Shown: positions 1 through 9,351 of the stretch, piece after piece
Numbering within the stretch: the stretch's first letter is position 1
How the letters are laid out: every line of letters starts with the position of its first letter
Origin: Celeribacter baekdonensis
GTDB lineage: Bacteria > Pseudomonadota > Alphaproteobacteria > Rhodobacterales > Rhodobacteraceae
Assembly (NCBI RefSeq): GCF_900102315.1
Contig: NZ_FNBL01000020.1
Span: forward strand, 1-54,879
Direction of reading: 5' to 3'
DNA: 54,879 bases
The notes under the pieces: model-generated
Seen by the model: the letters and a program-made list of their open reading frames with translations, nothing else
Told to the model about the DNA's origin: nothing
The model's database searches: none
Program-made: the position numbers and the translations under genes

Positions 1-129
1 GGCATGAAAGACTCCAAAGTCATCGTCGCCATCAACAAGGACGAAGAAGCCCCGATCTTCCAAGTCGCCGACTTCGGCCTCGTCGCGGATCTCTTTGACG
101 CCGTGCCCGAATTGACTGAAAAGCTCTAA
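1..129 (+). CDS. etfA: Electron transfer flavoprotein alpha subunit, C-terminal end (partial)
   Basis: Only the last 42 codons are inside the window; the reading frame is open from base 1 and stops at 129. The visible part contains [18 protein letters not shown] and ends with [10 protein letters not shown], which is the usual carboxyl end of ETF-alpha, where the FAD-binding half of the protein finishes. ETF carries electrons from acyl-CoA dehydrogenases to ETF:ubiquinone oxidoreductase in the membrane. The gene sits 12 bases upstream of an acyl-CoA dehydrogenase on the same strand, which fits a shared beta-oxidation role. The 5-prime part cannot be judged. Confidence 0.9.
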   Translation, partial: GMKDSKVIVAINKDEEAPIFQVADFGLVADLFDAVPELTEKL

Positions 130-141
130 AAGGATTGTGCC

Positions 142-1944
142 ATGACCTATCACGCCCCTTTGCGCGAAATTAACTTTATCCTTGAAGATCTGTGCAACCT
201 GTCCGGGCTCTCCGCGCTGGACGGGTTTGAGGATTTCACGCCTGAAACCATCGAGGCCATTCTGCTTGAGGCCGGAAAATTCGCCAATGACGTTCTGGCG
301 CCTTTGAACCATCAGGGCGATGTCGAAGGTCTTGGCTTCAAAGACGGCAAGGTCACCATGCCACGCGGCTGGAAGGAGGCCTACGCCAGCTTGGTTGAGG
401 CGGGTTGGAACAGCCCCGCCGCAGACCCCGAATTTGGCGGTATGGGGCTTCCGGTGTTGGTCAACACCTGCATCCAAGAGCTGTTCAATGGGGCGAATAT
501 CTCGTTTCAGCTCTGCCCCTTGCTGACCCAAGGCGCCATCGAAGCACTGGCCGCCTATGCCAATCCGGCGCTTCAGGCGGTCTATCTTGAAAAGATGGTT
601 TCGGGCGAATGGGCGGGTACGATGAACCTGACCGAACCTCAGGCCGGGTCGGACCTGTCGCAGGTGCGTTCCAAAGCGGTGCCAAAGGGTGATCATTATC
701 TGATCAGCGGCCAGAAGATTTTCATCACCTATGGCGAACACGATATGGTCGACAACATTGTCCATCTCGTCTTGGCGCGTTTGCCCGATGCGCCCGAAGG
801 CACCAAAGGCATTTCCCTGTTCGTGGTGCCAAAATTCTTGCCGGATGCCGAGGGTCAGCCGGGGGTCGCCAATGATCTGCGCTGCGTGTCGATTGAGCAC
901 AAACTCGGCATCCATGCCAGCCCGACCTGCACCATGGCCTATGGCGACAATGAGGGCGCTATCGGCTATTTGGTCGGTGAGCCGAACCGTGGCCTGCAGT
1001 ATATGTTCGCGATGATGAACAACGCGCGGCTGAACGTCGGGCTTCAGGGCATCGGTGTGGCCGAACATGCGTTTCAAACCGCCGCCATGTATGCCTCCGA
1101 GCGCAAACAGGGCGCGGTTGCCCATGGCACTGCGCCCGCGCCGATCATCCAGCACCCCGATGTCAAACGCATGCTGGGCGTGATGAAAGCGCAGACAGAA
1201 GGCGCGCGTATCCTTGCCTTACGCGCCGCTTTGTCCATCGACATGGCCGAACACGCGCCTGACGCGGACATCCGCGCCCGCCACCAACGCCGGGTGGATT
1301 TGCTTATCCCGGTGGTCAAAGCATGGTCGACCGAAATGGCTGTCAGCGTGGCCTCGCAGGCCGTGCAGGTGCATGGCGGCATGGGCTATGTCGAGGAAAC
1401 CGGCGTTGCGCAGTTTTATCGCGATGCCAAAATCACCACGATCTACGAAGGCACGACCGGCATTCAGGCGATGGATCTTGTTGGGCGTAAAATTTTGCGG
1501 GATCAAGGGCTTGCGGTGCGTGAAATCGTGTCGGACATCCGGGCCAGTGCGAATGCTTTGTCGGGTGAGGTGGTGGGGGCGCTTGACGTCAATCTCATGC
1601 GCCGCAGTGCCCATGAGGCCGCTGATCTGATCGAAAAATCCTGTGAATGGTTGCTTGCGGCTCAGGTCACGGATGCTGCCTTGCCGCTGGCTGCCGCGCA
1701 AAGTGTGATGGATGTGTTTGGCATGAGCCTTTCGGCGTGGTGCCTGATCGACAGTGCGGCGGCGGCGTCGCGCCATCTTGCCCTGGGGGATGGTGACGCT
1801 GCGTTCTGGCGCTATCGGATATCCTTGGCCGAATGTTTCATCCATCATATTTTCCCGATGGCACAGGCGCGTCTAACCACCATGCGCAATGGATCGTACA
1901 GTGTGATCGGGCTTGAGCCTGACATGTTGGCCCAGGCAAGCTGA
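142..1944 (+). CDS. Acyl-CoA dehydrogenase, long (about 600 aa) form with C-terminal extension
   Basis: A 600-residue flavoprotein predicted to oxidise acyl-CoA to the trans-2-enoyl-CoA and pass electrons to ETF. Visible family signatures are TEPQAGSDLS (about residues 164-173) and the C-terminal QVHGGMGYVEE followed by YEGTTGIQAMDL (about 412-443), where the catalytic base and adenine contacts of the family lie. At 600 residues it is longer than the classical 380-400 aa enzymes and has the extra C-terminal domain of the group that includes DmdC (3-methylmercaptopropionyl-CoA dehydrogenase). Residue-level substrate assignment is not possible by eye, so dmdC is only one option. AAAGGA lies just before the ATG. 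It follows etfA by 12 bases and precedes a thiolase, so a shared transcript is likely. Confidence 0.9.
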   Translation: MTYHAPLREINFILEDLCNLSGLSALDGFEDFTPETIEAILLEAGKFANDVLAPLNHQGDVEGLGFKDGKVTMPRGWKEAYASLVEAGWNSPAADPEFGGMGLPVLVNTCIQELFNGANISFQLCPLLTQGAIEALAAYANPALQAVYLEKMVSGEWAGTMNLTEPQAGSDLSQVRSKAVPKGDHYLISGQKIFITYGEHDMVDNIVHLVLARLPDAPEGTKGISLFVVPKFLPDAEGQPGVANDLRCVSIEHKLGIHASPTCTMAYGDNEGAIGYLVGEPNRGLQYMFAMMNNARLNVGLQGIGVAEHAFQTAAMYASERKQGAVAHGTAPAPIIQHPDVKRMLGVMKAQTEGARILALRAALSIDMAEHAPDADIRARHQRRVDLLIPVVKAWSTEMAVSVASQAVQVHGGMGYVEETGVAQFYRDAKITTIYEGTTGIQAMDLVGRKILRDQGLAVREIVSDIRASANALSGEVVGALDVNLMRRSAHEAADLIEKSCEWLLAAQVTDAALPLAAAQSVMDVFGMSLSAWCLIDSAAAASRHLALGDGDAAFWRYRISLAECFIHHIFPMAQARLTTMRNGSYSVIGLEPDMLAQAS

Positions 1945-1953
1945 TCGGATTTC

Positions 1954-1981
1954 GGCCCCGCCGCAGCGATGGCGCGGGGCC
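1954..1981 (+). terminator. GC hairpin between acyl-CoA dehydrogenase and thiolase genes
   Basis: GGCCCCGC pairs with GCGGGGCC around a 12-base loop directly after the acyl-CoA dehydrogenase stop. Only a short TTTC follows, so it may act as a weak terminator or an mRNA-stabilising hairpin inside an operon. Confidence 0.5.
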
Positions 1982-2000
1982 TTTCACAAAAGGATAAGAG

Positions 2001-3176
2001 ATGACGGATATTGTAATTCTGGGCGGGGCCCGGACCGCGATTGGCACCTTTGGTGGCGCATTGGCTGGGATGCCGCCGATTTCGCTTGCGGCGCATGTGA
2101 CCAAGGCCGCTTTGGAGCGTTCAGGCACCACGCCGGACCAGATCGGCACCGTGGCCTTTGGCCATGTGTTGAACACCGAACCGCGGGACATGTACCTCAG
2201 CCGCGCCGCCGCGATCGAGGCCGGGATGGCGGTTGAGACCCCGGCGATGAACGTGAACCGACTGTGTGGCTCTGGCATTCAGGCCATCGTGTCCGTGGTG
2301 CAATCCTTGATGCTTGGCGATGCCGAGTTTGGCCTTGCCGGTGGCGCGGAATGCATGAGCCGCGCGCCCTATATCGTTCCCGCGATCCGCTGGGGGCAAA
2401 AGATGGGGGACACAGGTGCGACCGACATGATGCTCGGCGCGCTGACTTGCCCGTTTGGCACCGGACATATGGGCGTGACCGCCGAAAATGTTGCGGCGGA
2501 ACACGGCATCACCCGCGAGGCGCAGGATGCCTTTGCGCTTGAAAGTCAAAACCGCGCCGCTCAGGCGATTGCCGAGGGCCGGTTTGCCAGCCAAATCACC
2601 CCGGTCGAGATCAAGACCCGCAAGGGCGTCACCCTGTTTGACACCGATGAGCACCCCAAACCAAGCTCCATCGAGGCACTGGCCAGCCTGCGCACCGCGT
2701 TCCAAAAAGACGGCACGGTGACGGCGGGCAATGCATCGGGGCTTAATGATGGGGCCGGGGCGATTGTTCTGGCGCGGCGCGGTGCCGCCGAAGCGGCGGG
2801 CCTGACCCCGACATTCCGCATCGTTGGCTATGGCCACGCCGGTGTGCGCCCTGAGGTGATGGGCATAGGTCCGGTGCCCGCCGTGCGCAATTTGATGCAG
2901 AAAACCGGCCTCTCGGCGGGGGCTTTTGATGTGATTGAATCAAACGAGGCCTTTGCGTCTCAGGCGATCGCGGTCAGCACGGAGCTGGGATTTGATCCCG
3001 CACGGGTGAACCCGAATGGCGGTGCCATCGCGCTTGGTCACCCGATTGGGGCCACAGGCGCGATCATCACGCTGAAACTGATGTACGAGCTTGAGCGCAT
3101 TGGCGGCCGCTATGGTTTGGCGACGATGTGCATTGGTGGCGGGCAGGGCATCGCGCTTGCCATTGAGCGGCTGTAA
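2001..3176 (+). CDS. Thiolase family acetyl-CoA C-acyltransferase
   Basis: A 391-residue thiolase, the usual length of the family, which cleaves 3-ketoacyl-CoA with CoA or condenses two acetyl-CoA. Seen in the protein: the nucleophilic cysteine in [11 protein letters not shown] (about residue 88), the [14 protein letters not shown] histidine motif near residue 350, and the second active-site cysteine in MCIGGGQG near residue 380. The ATG follows AAAGGATAAGAG. It lies between an acyl-CoA dehydrogenase and a thioesterase on the same strand, so degradation of a fatty or branched acyl-CoA is more likely than polyhydroxybutyrate synthesis, but motifs alone do not separate these uses. Confidence 0.92.
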   Translation: MTDIVILGGARTAIGTFGGALAGMPPISLAAHVTKAALERSGTTPDQIGTVAFGHVLNTEPRDMYLSRAAAIEAGMAVETPAMNVNRLCGSGIQAIVSVVQSLMLGDAEFGLAGGAECMSRAPYIVPAIRWGQKMGDTGATDMMLGALTCPFGTGHMGVTAENVAAEHGITREAQDAFALESQNRAAQAIAEGRFASQITPVEIKTRKGVTLFDTDEHPKPSSIEALASLRTAFQKDGTVTAGNASGLNDGAGAIVLARRGAAEAAGLTPTFRIVGYGHAGVRPEVMGIGPVPAVRNLMQKTGLSAGAFDVIESNEAFASQAIAVSTELGFDPARVNPNGGAIALGHPIGATGAIITLKLMYELERIGGRYGLATMCIGGGQGIALAIERL

Positions 3177-3182
3177 AACACG

Positions 3183-3217
3183 CGCGGGGCCGGGGATCAA
3201 ACTCCGGCCCCGCGTTT
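3183..3217 (+). terminator. Rho-independent terminator after thiolase
   Basis: CGCGGGGCCGG and CCGGCCCCGCG form an 11-bp perfect stem closed by a 10-base loop and followed by TTTAAA. It starts 6 bases after the thiolase stop codon. Confidence 0.7.
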
Positions 3218-3245
3218 AAACGATCCCTTCGAAAGGCCTTTTGAG

Positions 3246-3665
3246 ATGACCAAAGCAGAGCCCATCGCAGTCGAACAACGTATCGCTTTTGGCGACTGCG
3301 ATATTGTCGGCATCGTCTACACCGGGCGTCTGCTCAACTATGGGGTTGAGGCGATTGACGAATTTTACAAACAGGTGGTCGGGGGCGGGTGGTTCGAATT
3401 TTGTACGGACCACAAACTTGCGACGCCCTTTGTGAATGTGACTGTGGATTTCCGCAAACCGGCAACGCCACGTGACAAGCTGATCTGTCACGTTGCGCCG
3501 ACCCGGCTTGGACGCACCTCGATCGTCTTTTCCGTGGTCGGCAGGCAAAACGATGCGATCTGTTTTGAGGGCAGCTATACCTGTGTGTTCACCTCGATGG
3601 ACACGCTGGAAAAACAGGCCCCGCCCGATTGGCTCGCCGAGGCGATTGCCCCTTGGGTCGGTTAA
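3246..3665 (+). CDS. Acyl-CoA thioesterase, 4-hydroxybenzoyl-CoA thioesterase-like hot-dog fold
   Basis: A 139-residue single-domain hot-dog protein. The N-terminal stretch FGDCDIVGIVYTGRLLNY matches the 4-hydroxybenzoyl-CoA thioesterase signature (D-x-D-x-x-G-x-V-Y-x-x-x-x-x-x-Y), which holds the catalytic acid and the substrate-facing helix. Members hydrolyse acyl-CoA or acyl-ACP thioesters in the cytoplasm. The C-terminal part has the expected beta-sheet core with RLGRTSIVFS. It follows the thiolase by 69 bases, with a terminator between, and ends before a bidirectional terminator shared with the convergent aldehyde dehydrogenase. The substrate is not predictable. Confidence 0.8.
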   Translation: MTKAEPIAVEQRIAFGDCDIVGIVYTGRLLNYGVEAIDEFYKQVVGGGWFEFCTDHKLATPFVNVTVDFRKPATPRDKLICHVAPTRLGRTSIVFSVVGRQNDAICFEGSYTCVFTSMDTLEKQAPPDWLAEAIAPWVG

Positions 3666-3751
3666 ATGTCAGGCAGGGCTGTTTTTAGACGATAATCCGG
3701 TGATGTGGTGGGGCTGCCCGATGTTTGGCTTTGAGCATCCGCGCGTCAACA

Positions 3752-3781
3752 AAAGCCGACCGCAGCAGTGCGGTCGGCTTT
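3752..3781. terminator. Bidirectional terminator between convergent genes
   Basis: AAAGCCGACCGCA pairs perfectly with TGCGGTCGGCTTT around a GCAG loop (13-bp stem). It lies between the thioesterase stop at 3665 and the aldehyde dehydrogenase stop at 3810 and has A-tract and T-tract edges usable on both strands. Confidence 0.85.
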
Positions 3782-3809
3782 ATATGTCTGAGGCGCAATC
3801 GCGTGGGGA

Positions 3810-5234
3810 TCAGTGCGCGACCATCACATGACGCACGACGGAATAATCTTCGAGCGCATAGGACGACATGTCCTTGCCATAGCCGGATTGTTTCATCCCG
3901 CCATGGGGCATCTCGTTGGTCAGCATGAAATGAGTGTTCACCCAAGTGCAGCCATATTGCAGACGGGACGCGATCTGCATGCCGGTGGAGACGTCTTTGG
4001 TCCAAACTGAGGACGCCAGACCGTAGTCGCTGTCATTGGCCCATGTGATCGCCTCCTCCGCATCCGCAAAGCGGGTGACGGAGACGACAGGTCCGAACAC
4101 TTCGCGCCGGACAATTTCGTCCGTTTGCAACGCGCCCGCGACGACGGTCGGTTTGTAAAAGAAGCCGTCGCCATCGGGGATGTCGCCGCCTGTGGTGATC
4201 TCGATGTGATTGGCCTCGCGCGCACGGGCCACGAAACTGGCGACCCGATCCCGTTGGCGCAATGAGATGAGCGGACCCATTTCATTGAGGCTGTCATCCG
4301 GGTTGGCATATTCGATCTGCGAAATGGCATCGGTGAGTTTGCCGACGAAATCATCATAGACCGAGGCCTGTGCATAGATGCGGCAGGCGGCGGTGCAATC
4401 CTGACCCGAGTTGTAGAACCCAAAGGCGCGCAGACCCTCGACCGTGGCGTCAATATCGGCGTCCCCCATCACGATGACCGGGGCTTTGCCGCCGAGTTCG
4501 AGATGGGTGCGTTTGATTGTTTTATTGGCCGCATCCAGAATTTTGCGCCCGGTGGCGATGTCGCCAGTGAGCGAAATCATCGCCACTTTCGGATGGTTGA
4601 TCAAGGCGGAGCCGACGGTTTCACCACGCCCAAGGATGATGTTCACCACACCTTCGGGCAGGACATCGGCAAAGATCTTGGCCATCGCCAGTGCGGTGAG
4701 CGGCGTTTGTTCGGAGGGCTTGAACACCACCGTGTTGCCCGCCGCAATCGCCGGGGCGATTTTCCACGCCATCATCATCAAAGGATAGTTCCACGGCGCG
4801 ATGGAGGCGACGACGCCGATGGGATCGCGGCGGATCATTGAGGTGTGGCCTTCAAGATATTCGCCCGCAACCGGCCCGGTCATGCAGCGCACGGCACCGG
4901 CGAAAAAGCGGAAGCAATCGACAATGGCGGGCAATTCGTCATTGAGCGCCAAAGGCCCCGGCTTGCCACAGTTGAGCGCTTCGAGCCCGGCGAGGGTTTC
5001 GGCCTGCGCCTCGATCCGATCCGCGAGTTTCAACAAATATCCCGAGCGCGCGGCGGGCGTTGTGCGCGACCACTGTGCAAAGGCTTTCTCCGCCGCCGTC
5101 ACTGCCGCTTCGACTTGGGTCAAAGAGGCCTCGGGCAGGGTGGTGATGATCTCACCTGTGCGTGGATTAAAGATGCTTTCTTCGGTTTCGGTGCCGCGGA
5201 CGAGCGTGGCGCCGATCAGCATTTGGGTGTCCAT
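3810..5234 (-). CDS. patD: Gamma-aminobutyraldehyde dehydrogenase (PatD/YdcW-like)
   Basis: A 474-residue NAD-dependent aldehyde dehydrogenase, the same length as E. coli PatD (YdcW), which converts 4-aminobutyraldehyde, made from putrescine, to 4-aminobutyrate. Motifs seen: [13 protein letters not shown] (NAD-binding), the general base in LELGGKAP (about 250), and the catalytic cysteine in [11 protein letters not shown] (about 285). The start ATG is preceded by GGGAG. It is the last gene of a run SBP-ATPase-permease-permease-dehydrogenase that copies E. coli ydcSTUVW, which strengthens the substrate call. A betaine-aldehyde or other amino-aldehyde dehydrogenase remains possible. Confidence 0.85.
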   Translation of the reverse strand: MDTQMLIGATLVRGTETEESIFNPRTGEIITTLPEASLTQVEAAVTAAEKAFAQWSRTTPAARSGYLLKLADRIEAQAETLAGLEALNCGKPGPLALNDELPAIVDCFRFFAGAVRCMTGPVAGEYLEGHTSMIRRDPIGVVASIAPWNYPLMMMAWKIAPAIAAGNTVVFKPSEQTPLTALAMAKIFADVLPEGVVNIILGRGETVGSALINHPKVAMISLTGDIATGRKILDAANKTIKRTHLELGGKAPVIVMGDADIDATVEGLRAFGFYNSGQDCTAACRIYAQASVYDDFVGKLTDAISQIEYANPDDSLNEMGPLISLRQRDRVASFVARAREANHIEITTGGDIPDGDGFFYKPTVVAGALQTDEIVRREVFGPVVSVTRFADAEEAITWANDSDYGLASSVWTKDVSTGMQIASRLQYGCTWVNTHFMLTNEMPHGGMKQSGYGKDMSSYALEDYSVVRHVMVAH

Positions 5235-5253
5235 GAGAGTCTCCCTGTTTTCG

Positions 5254-6063
5254 TTATTTATCGGAACCGGCGGTATGTTCGCCGTCGCGTGTGAGGTAAT
5301 AGGCGGCCAAAATCGGCAGCACGGTGACGATCACCACCGCCATGGCAACCACATTGGTCACCGGGCGTTGACGGGGGCGGACAAGTTCTTCGAGCATCCA
5401 GATCGGCAGGGTGGTTTGGTTGCCTGCGGTGAATGTGGTGACGATCACCTCATCGAAACTGAGCGCAAAGGCCAACATCCCACCCGCAAGCAAAGCGGTG
5501 GCGATATTGGGCAGGATGACGAGCACAAAGGTCTGAACCCCATCCGCACCCAGATCCATCGCCGCATCAACCAGTGCGCCAGAGGTCCGGCGAAACCGCG
5601 CCACCGCATTGTTGTAGACGATCACGATACAGAAGGTGGCGTGACCCAAAACGATGGTCCATGTCGAAAACGGAATGTCCAAAAGCGAGAAGGCCGAGCG
5701 TAATGAAATCCCGGTGATGATGCCCGGCAAAGCGATGGGCAGGATCACCAAAAGTGAAATCGTTTCACGGCCAAAAAAGCGAGACCGCGCCACGGCAGCG
5801 GCGGTGAGCGTGCCCAGGATCAAGGCCAGCGTGGTGGAAATCGCCGCGACTTTGAGCGACAAAGCCAAAGCCTCCCAGACATCCGCACGCCCTAAGGTGA
5901 CGCCAATCCATTTCGTGGTCAGGCCGGGCGGCGGCCATTGAAAGCTCTTTTCCTCGGTGGTGAAGGCATAGACAAAGATCAGCGCAATCGGGGCCAAGAG
6001 AAAGATCAGCCCGCCGATGGCCGCAAATTTCAGGCCCAATGGGGCGCGGGTGTTAGAGTGCAT
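5254..6063 (-). CDS. Polyamine-type ABC transporter permease (YdcV/PotC-like)
   Basis: A 269-residue inner-membrane permease with about six hydrophobic segments. The cytoplasmic coupling loop reads [17 protein letters not shown], the EAA motif of binding-protein-dependent transport permeases, near residues 175-192. The start overlaps the end of the preceding permease gene by 11 bases, and the stop lies 19 bases before the aldehyde dehydrogenase start, so the set is one transcript. Position and length match YdcV/PotC, the second subunit of a spermidine/putrescine-class importer. Confidence 0.85.
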   Translation of the reverse strand: MHSNTRAPLGLKFAAIGGLIFLLAPIALIFVYAFTTEEKSFQWPPPGLTTKWIGVTLGRADVWEALALSLKVAAISTTLALILGTLTAAAVARSRFFGRETISLLVILPIALPGIITGISLRSAFSLLDIPFSTWTIVLGHATFCIVIVYNNAVARFRRTSGALVDAAMDLGADGVQTFVLVILPNIATALLAGGMLAFALSFDEVIVTTFTAGNQTTLPIWMLEELVRPRQRPVTNVVAMAVVIVTVLPILAAYYLTRDGEHTAGSDK

Positions 6064-7009
6064 CGAAAGCCCCCATTTTGCGTGCGCCCCAGAGGTAGAT
6101 CCCCATGATGACGATCGGAACGACGGTGAACGCGGCGGCCAGCGGGATGTTCCCGGCGGTGCCTTGTTGGGTGTAAACGGCTTGACCGATAAAGAGCCTT
6201 GAGTTGCCGACGATCTGCGGCACGATGTAATCGCCCAAGGTCAGCGAAAAGGTAAAGATCGACCCGGCAATGATCCCCGGCAGAGCCAGCGGAAACAACA
6301 CCATGCGGAAACTTTGGCGCGGTGTGGCGCCAAGATCAGAGGCCGCTTCCAACAACGCCCCCGGCACGCGTTCAAGTGACGCCTGAACCGGGATGATCAT
6401 GTAGGGCAGCCAAATATAGAGGAACACGAGGAAGGTGCCGGTATAGCTGACCGAGAGGGAATTGCCGCCGATGACGGGCAGGCTGAGCAGGCCGTCCAAC
6501 AGCCATGTCAGATGCAGCTTGGCAAAGAGCCACGTCAGAATGCCCTCTTTCGCCAACACCAATTTCCACGCATAGACCTTGACCAGATAGCTCGACCAAA
6601 GCGGCAACATCACCCCGATGTAAAACAGCGCCTTCCATTTGCCCTTGGCATAGCGTGCCGCGAAATAGGCGATGGGAAAGGCCAGTACGGCGGCGGCGAT
6701 GGTGACCGCAGCGGCCATGGAGACCGTGCGTAAGATGATGTCGAGGTTATAGGGTCGTAGCAATTCGCCGTAGGTCTTGAACGTAAACTCGCGCACGACG
6801 ATGCCGGAGAATTCGTCGATGGAGAAAAAACTTTGGATCAAGAGCGCGATCAGAGCCCCGATATAGACGATGCCAAGCCAAAGCGTGATCGGCAGCACCA
6901 TCAGGAACACGAACATGCGCGGGTGACGGATCACCCAATCGACCGTGCGCGACAGTGGTCCGCTTCTGGGCGTGAAAATCGCCGGTTGCGTGGTGTCAAA
7001 CCCGCTCAT
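6053..7009 (-). CDS. Polyamine-type ABC transporter permease (YdcU/PotB-like)
   Basis: A 318-residue permease with an N-terminal cytoplasmic tail, hydrophobic membrane segments and the EAA loop [18 protein letters not shown] near residues 225-243. It is the first permease of the pair and its start overlaps the ATPase gene by 4 bases. YdcU/PotB proteins are of this size. With the downstream permease it would form the channel of a periplasmic-binding-protein-dependent importer for a polyamine or related cation. Confidence 0.85.
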   Translation of the reverse strand: MSGFDTTQPAIFTPRSGPLSRTVDWVIRHPRMFVFLMVLPITLWLGIVYIGALIALLIQSFFSIDEFSGIVVREFTFKTYGELLRPYNLDIILRTVSMAAAVTIAAAVLAFPIAYFAARYAKGKWKALFYIGVMLPLWSSYLVKVYAWKLVLAKEGILTWLFAKLHLTWLLDGLLSLPVIGGNSLSVSYTGTFLVFLYIWLPYMIIPVQASLERVPGALLEAASDLGATPRQSFRMVLFPLALPGIIAGSIFTFSLTLGDYIVPQIVGNSRLFIGQAVYTQQGTAGNIPLAAAFTVVPIVIMGIYLWGARKMGAFDAL

Positions 7010-7989
7010 GCCTCATGCTCCATGAGATGCGCGCGCGATGGCTCCCATGACACATGGGTGGTCTCGCCAATCTCGGGGGTGGTTTCATGCGCCGGGATGA
7101 GCGCGGTCAGGCTTTGACCGTTGACATTGAGCGACAGTTTGGTCACGCGCCCGTGGAAAAACTTGCCCGTCACCGTGGCCTCGCGCCCTGATGCATCCAG
7201 GATGATGTCTTCGGGACGTAAAGAGGCCCATTGGCCAGCGGCCCCAACCCCGGCCAGATCGGCGGGCACCACATTGGAGGAGCCAACGAAATCCGCGACG
7301 AACTTTGATGCGGGGCGGCGATAAATATCTTCGGAACTGCCGATCTGTTGGATTTTGCCGCCCGCAAACACCGCCACGCGGTCTGCCATTGAAAGGGCTT
7401 CGTCCTGATCATGGGTCACGAACACAAAGGTCAGACCCAGCGCGCGTTGCAATTTGCGCAGCTCTTCTTGCATCTGTTCGCGCAGCTTGAGATCAAGCGC
7501 ACCCAGAGGTTCGTCCAACAGCACAACCCGAGGTTTGTTGATCAACGCCCGTGCCAAGGCCACGCGTTGACGTTGCCCGCCCGACAATTCGCCCGCCCGA
7601 CGCGCGCCGTAGCCCGCGAGTTCAACCAGCTCAAGCGACTCTTCGGCGGCACGGTGACGTTCGGCGCGTCCCACGCCTTTGACGCGCAGGCCAAAGGCCA
7701 CGTTGTCGAGCACATTCATATGCGGGAACAGGGCGTAGTTTTGGAACACCGTGTTCACATTGCGCAAATACGGCGGCACCCCCTCGGCGCGCTCGCCAAA
7801 AATCTCGATCCGCCCGGCGGTTGGTTGTTCGAACCCCGCAATCAGGCGCAGACAGGTGGTTTTGCCAGAGCCGGATGGGCCAAGCATGGCAAAGAATTCA
7901 CCATCGCGAATGGCCAGATCGACCTCATCTACGGCTTTCACGGTTCCGAAATGGCGCGATACGCCTCGGAAGGTCACTGCATCAGTCAT
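7006..7989 (-). CDS. Polyamine-type ABC transporter ATP-binding protein (YdcT/PotA-like)
   Basis: A 327-residue ABC ATPase. Walker A GPSGSGKT near residue 38, the Q-loop, signature LSGGQRQR near 136, Walker B VVLLDEPLGALD, and a histidine switch VFVTHDQDEA are all present. After about residue 240 there is a TOBE-type C-terminal domain (WASLRPEDIILD), typical of PotA/CysA/MalK-like ATPases that can be regulated allosterically. The stop overlaps the next permease start by 4 bases, and a GC hairpin separates it from the binding-protein gene upstream. Confidence 0.92.
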   Translation of the reverse strand: MTDAVTFRGVSRHFGTVKAVDEVDLAIRDGEFFAMLGPSGSGKTTCLRLIAGFEQPTAGRIEIFGERAEGVPPYLRNVNTVFQNYALFPHMNVLDNVAFGLRVKGVGRAERHRAAEESLELVELAGYGARRAGELSGGQRQRVALARALINKPRVVLLDEPLGALDLKLREQMQEELRKLQRALGLTFVFVTHDQDEALSMADRVAVFAGGKIQQIGSSEDIYRRPASKFVADFVGSSNVVPADLAGVGAAGQWASLRPEDIILDASGREATVTGKFFHGRVTKLSLNVNGQSLTALIPAHETTPEIGETTHVSWEPSRAHLMEHEA

Positions 7990-8026
7990 TGTCCGTCTTT
8001 CAGGGTCAGTCTTCAGGGAGAAAGGT

Positions 8027-8052
8027 CGGGCCGGCCCGAAAAGGCCAGCCCG
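8027..8052 (-). promoter_or_regulatory. Intercistronic hairpin between binding-protein and ATPase genes
   Basis: CGGGCTGGCC and GGCCGGCCCG (read on the minus strand) form a 10-bp stem with one G-U pair. No U-tract follows. Such hairpins after binding-protein genes commonly protect the upstream message, giving more binding protein than transporter; here that is inference from position. Confidence 0.5.
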
Positions 8053-8066
8053 TGGGGGGGGAAGGA

Positions 8067-9230
8067 TCAGCGGCCGCCAATCACACCGATGTAGTCAGAG
8101 ACCCAGCGGTAATACGGCACACAGGTGCCTTGGCTTTCGCAGCTTGAAACCGGAGTTTGCCAGAATTTGATCCGGTCAAAATCGTCCAAACCGTTCTCGG
8201 AACAGCCTTCGGCGGTCTGCATGCCAGAGCCATCGGTACAGGCCTCCGGCACAGACGGCACCGCGCCAAACCAGACGGAGAGATCCGATTGCAGGTTGGA
8301 GTTCAGCGAATGCTCCATGAACTGATAGGCGCAATTCGGGTGCTCGGAGTCCGCGTGCAACATCAACGTGTCGGCCCAACCGCTCGCGCCCTCAGACGGG
8401 ATGGTGGAGGCGACCGGCACTCCGTCGGCTTTCAACAGATTGACCATGAACGGCCAAGACGAGGATGCCACCATGCCTTCGTTTTTGAAATCGTCGATCT
8501 GGATGAATGCATCATGCCAGTAACGCGATACCAAGGTGCGCTGGGTGCGCAACACGTTCAGCGCGGCGGCGTATTGATCCTCATTCAACTCATAGGGGCT
8601 TTCGATGCCAAGCTCCGGCTGATGCGTCATCAAATACATCGCCGCGTCGGCAATATAGATCGGGCCATCATAGGCCTGCACCCGGCCTGTGTTGCTTTCG
8701 CCATCGGGCAGGGTCATTTCTTCGAACACCACATTCCAACTGGTCGGAGCCTCTGGGAAAACCTCGGTGTTGTACATCAACACGTTCGGACCCCACATGA
8801 ATGGCGTGCCATAATGGGTGCCTTTGACCGTGTGCCACGGCGCGTCTTTCAGACGGTCGTCGACGCGCGACCAGCTTGGGATCAGGTCAATATTGATCGG
8901 CTGGACCCGGCCGCCCGCGATCAGACGCAGCGAGGCATCGCCCGATGCGGTCACCAAATCAAAGCCGCCTTCGTTCATCAGCGCGACCATTTCATCCGAG
9001 GTGTTGGCGGTTTTGATCTCGACCTTACAGCTTGTGGCCGCTTCGAATTTGGTCACCCAATCAAAGGCCGCATCGGTTTCACCGCGCTCGATATAGCCCG
9101 GCCATGCGACGATGGAGACGGTGCCTTCGCCCGCGCCAAGTTCGGTCATCATATCGGCGGCAGAAAGCGGCACGGCGGTGGCGGCGACGAGTGCAAGACC
9201 GGAGGCACACCCTTTGAAAATCTTTTTCAT
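8067..9230 (-). CDS. Polyamine-type ABC transporter periplasmic binding protein (YdcS/PotD-like)
   Basis: About 387 residues from the chosen ATG at 9230. The N-terminus MKKIFKGCASGLALVAATAV ending at PLSAA is a clear signal peptide, and AGGGAAA lies upstream of this ATG, so the longer frame starting at 9260 is rejected. The mature protein has the spermidine/putrescine-binding fold signatures SIVAWPGYIE and NEGGFDLVTASGDASLRLI, with a conserved YRWVSDYIGV end. It is the first gene of the transporter-dehydrogenase operon. YdcS of E. coli is of similar length and begins an identical gene order. The actual ligand (putrescine, spermidine, other amine) is not proven. Confidence 0.87.
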   Translation of the reverse strand: MKKIFKGCASGLALVAATAVPLSAADMMTELGAGEGTVSIVAWPGYIERGETDAAFDWVTKFEAATSCKVEIKTANTSDEMVALMNEGGFDLVTASGDASLRLIAGGRVQPINIDLIPSWSRVDDRLKDAPWHTVKGTHYGTPFMWGPNVLMYNTEVFPEAPTSWNVVFEEMTLPDGESNTGRVQAYDGPIYIADAAMYLMTHQPELGIESPYELNEDQYAAALNVLRTQRTLVSRYWHDAFIQIDDFKNEGMVASSSWPFMVNLLKADGVPVASTIPSEGASGWADTLMLHADSEHPNCAYQFMEHSLNSNLQSDLSVWFGAVPSVPEACTDGSGMQTAEGCSENGLDDFDRIKFWQTPVSSCESQGTCVPYYRWVSDYIGVIGGR

Positions 9231-9323
9231 CTTCGGTTTCCCTGTTGCTGCGGGAGTCAAAGCCCCCTTGGGCGACAGGGTGGGAGAACGGGTCCGATTT
9301 CACAAATTCAATTCTCAGGTTTT

Positions 9324-9346
9324 GGGTATCGGAAAAATTGATACCC
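9324..9346. promoter_or_regulatory. Putative LysR-type operator (T-N11-A)
   Basis: GGGTATC and GATACCC are inverted around 9 bases, giving the ATC-N9-GAT form of the LysR-family T-N11-A box. It lies 94-116 bases upstream of the binding-protein ATG and 5 bases after the LysR gene stop, so it is placed to control the transporter operon from a promoter inside the 121-base gap. Confidence 0.5.
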
Positions 9347-9351
9347 ATGAA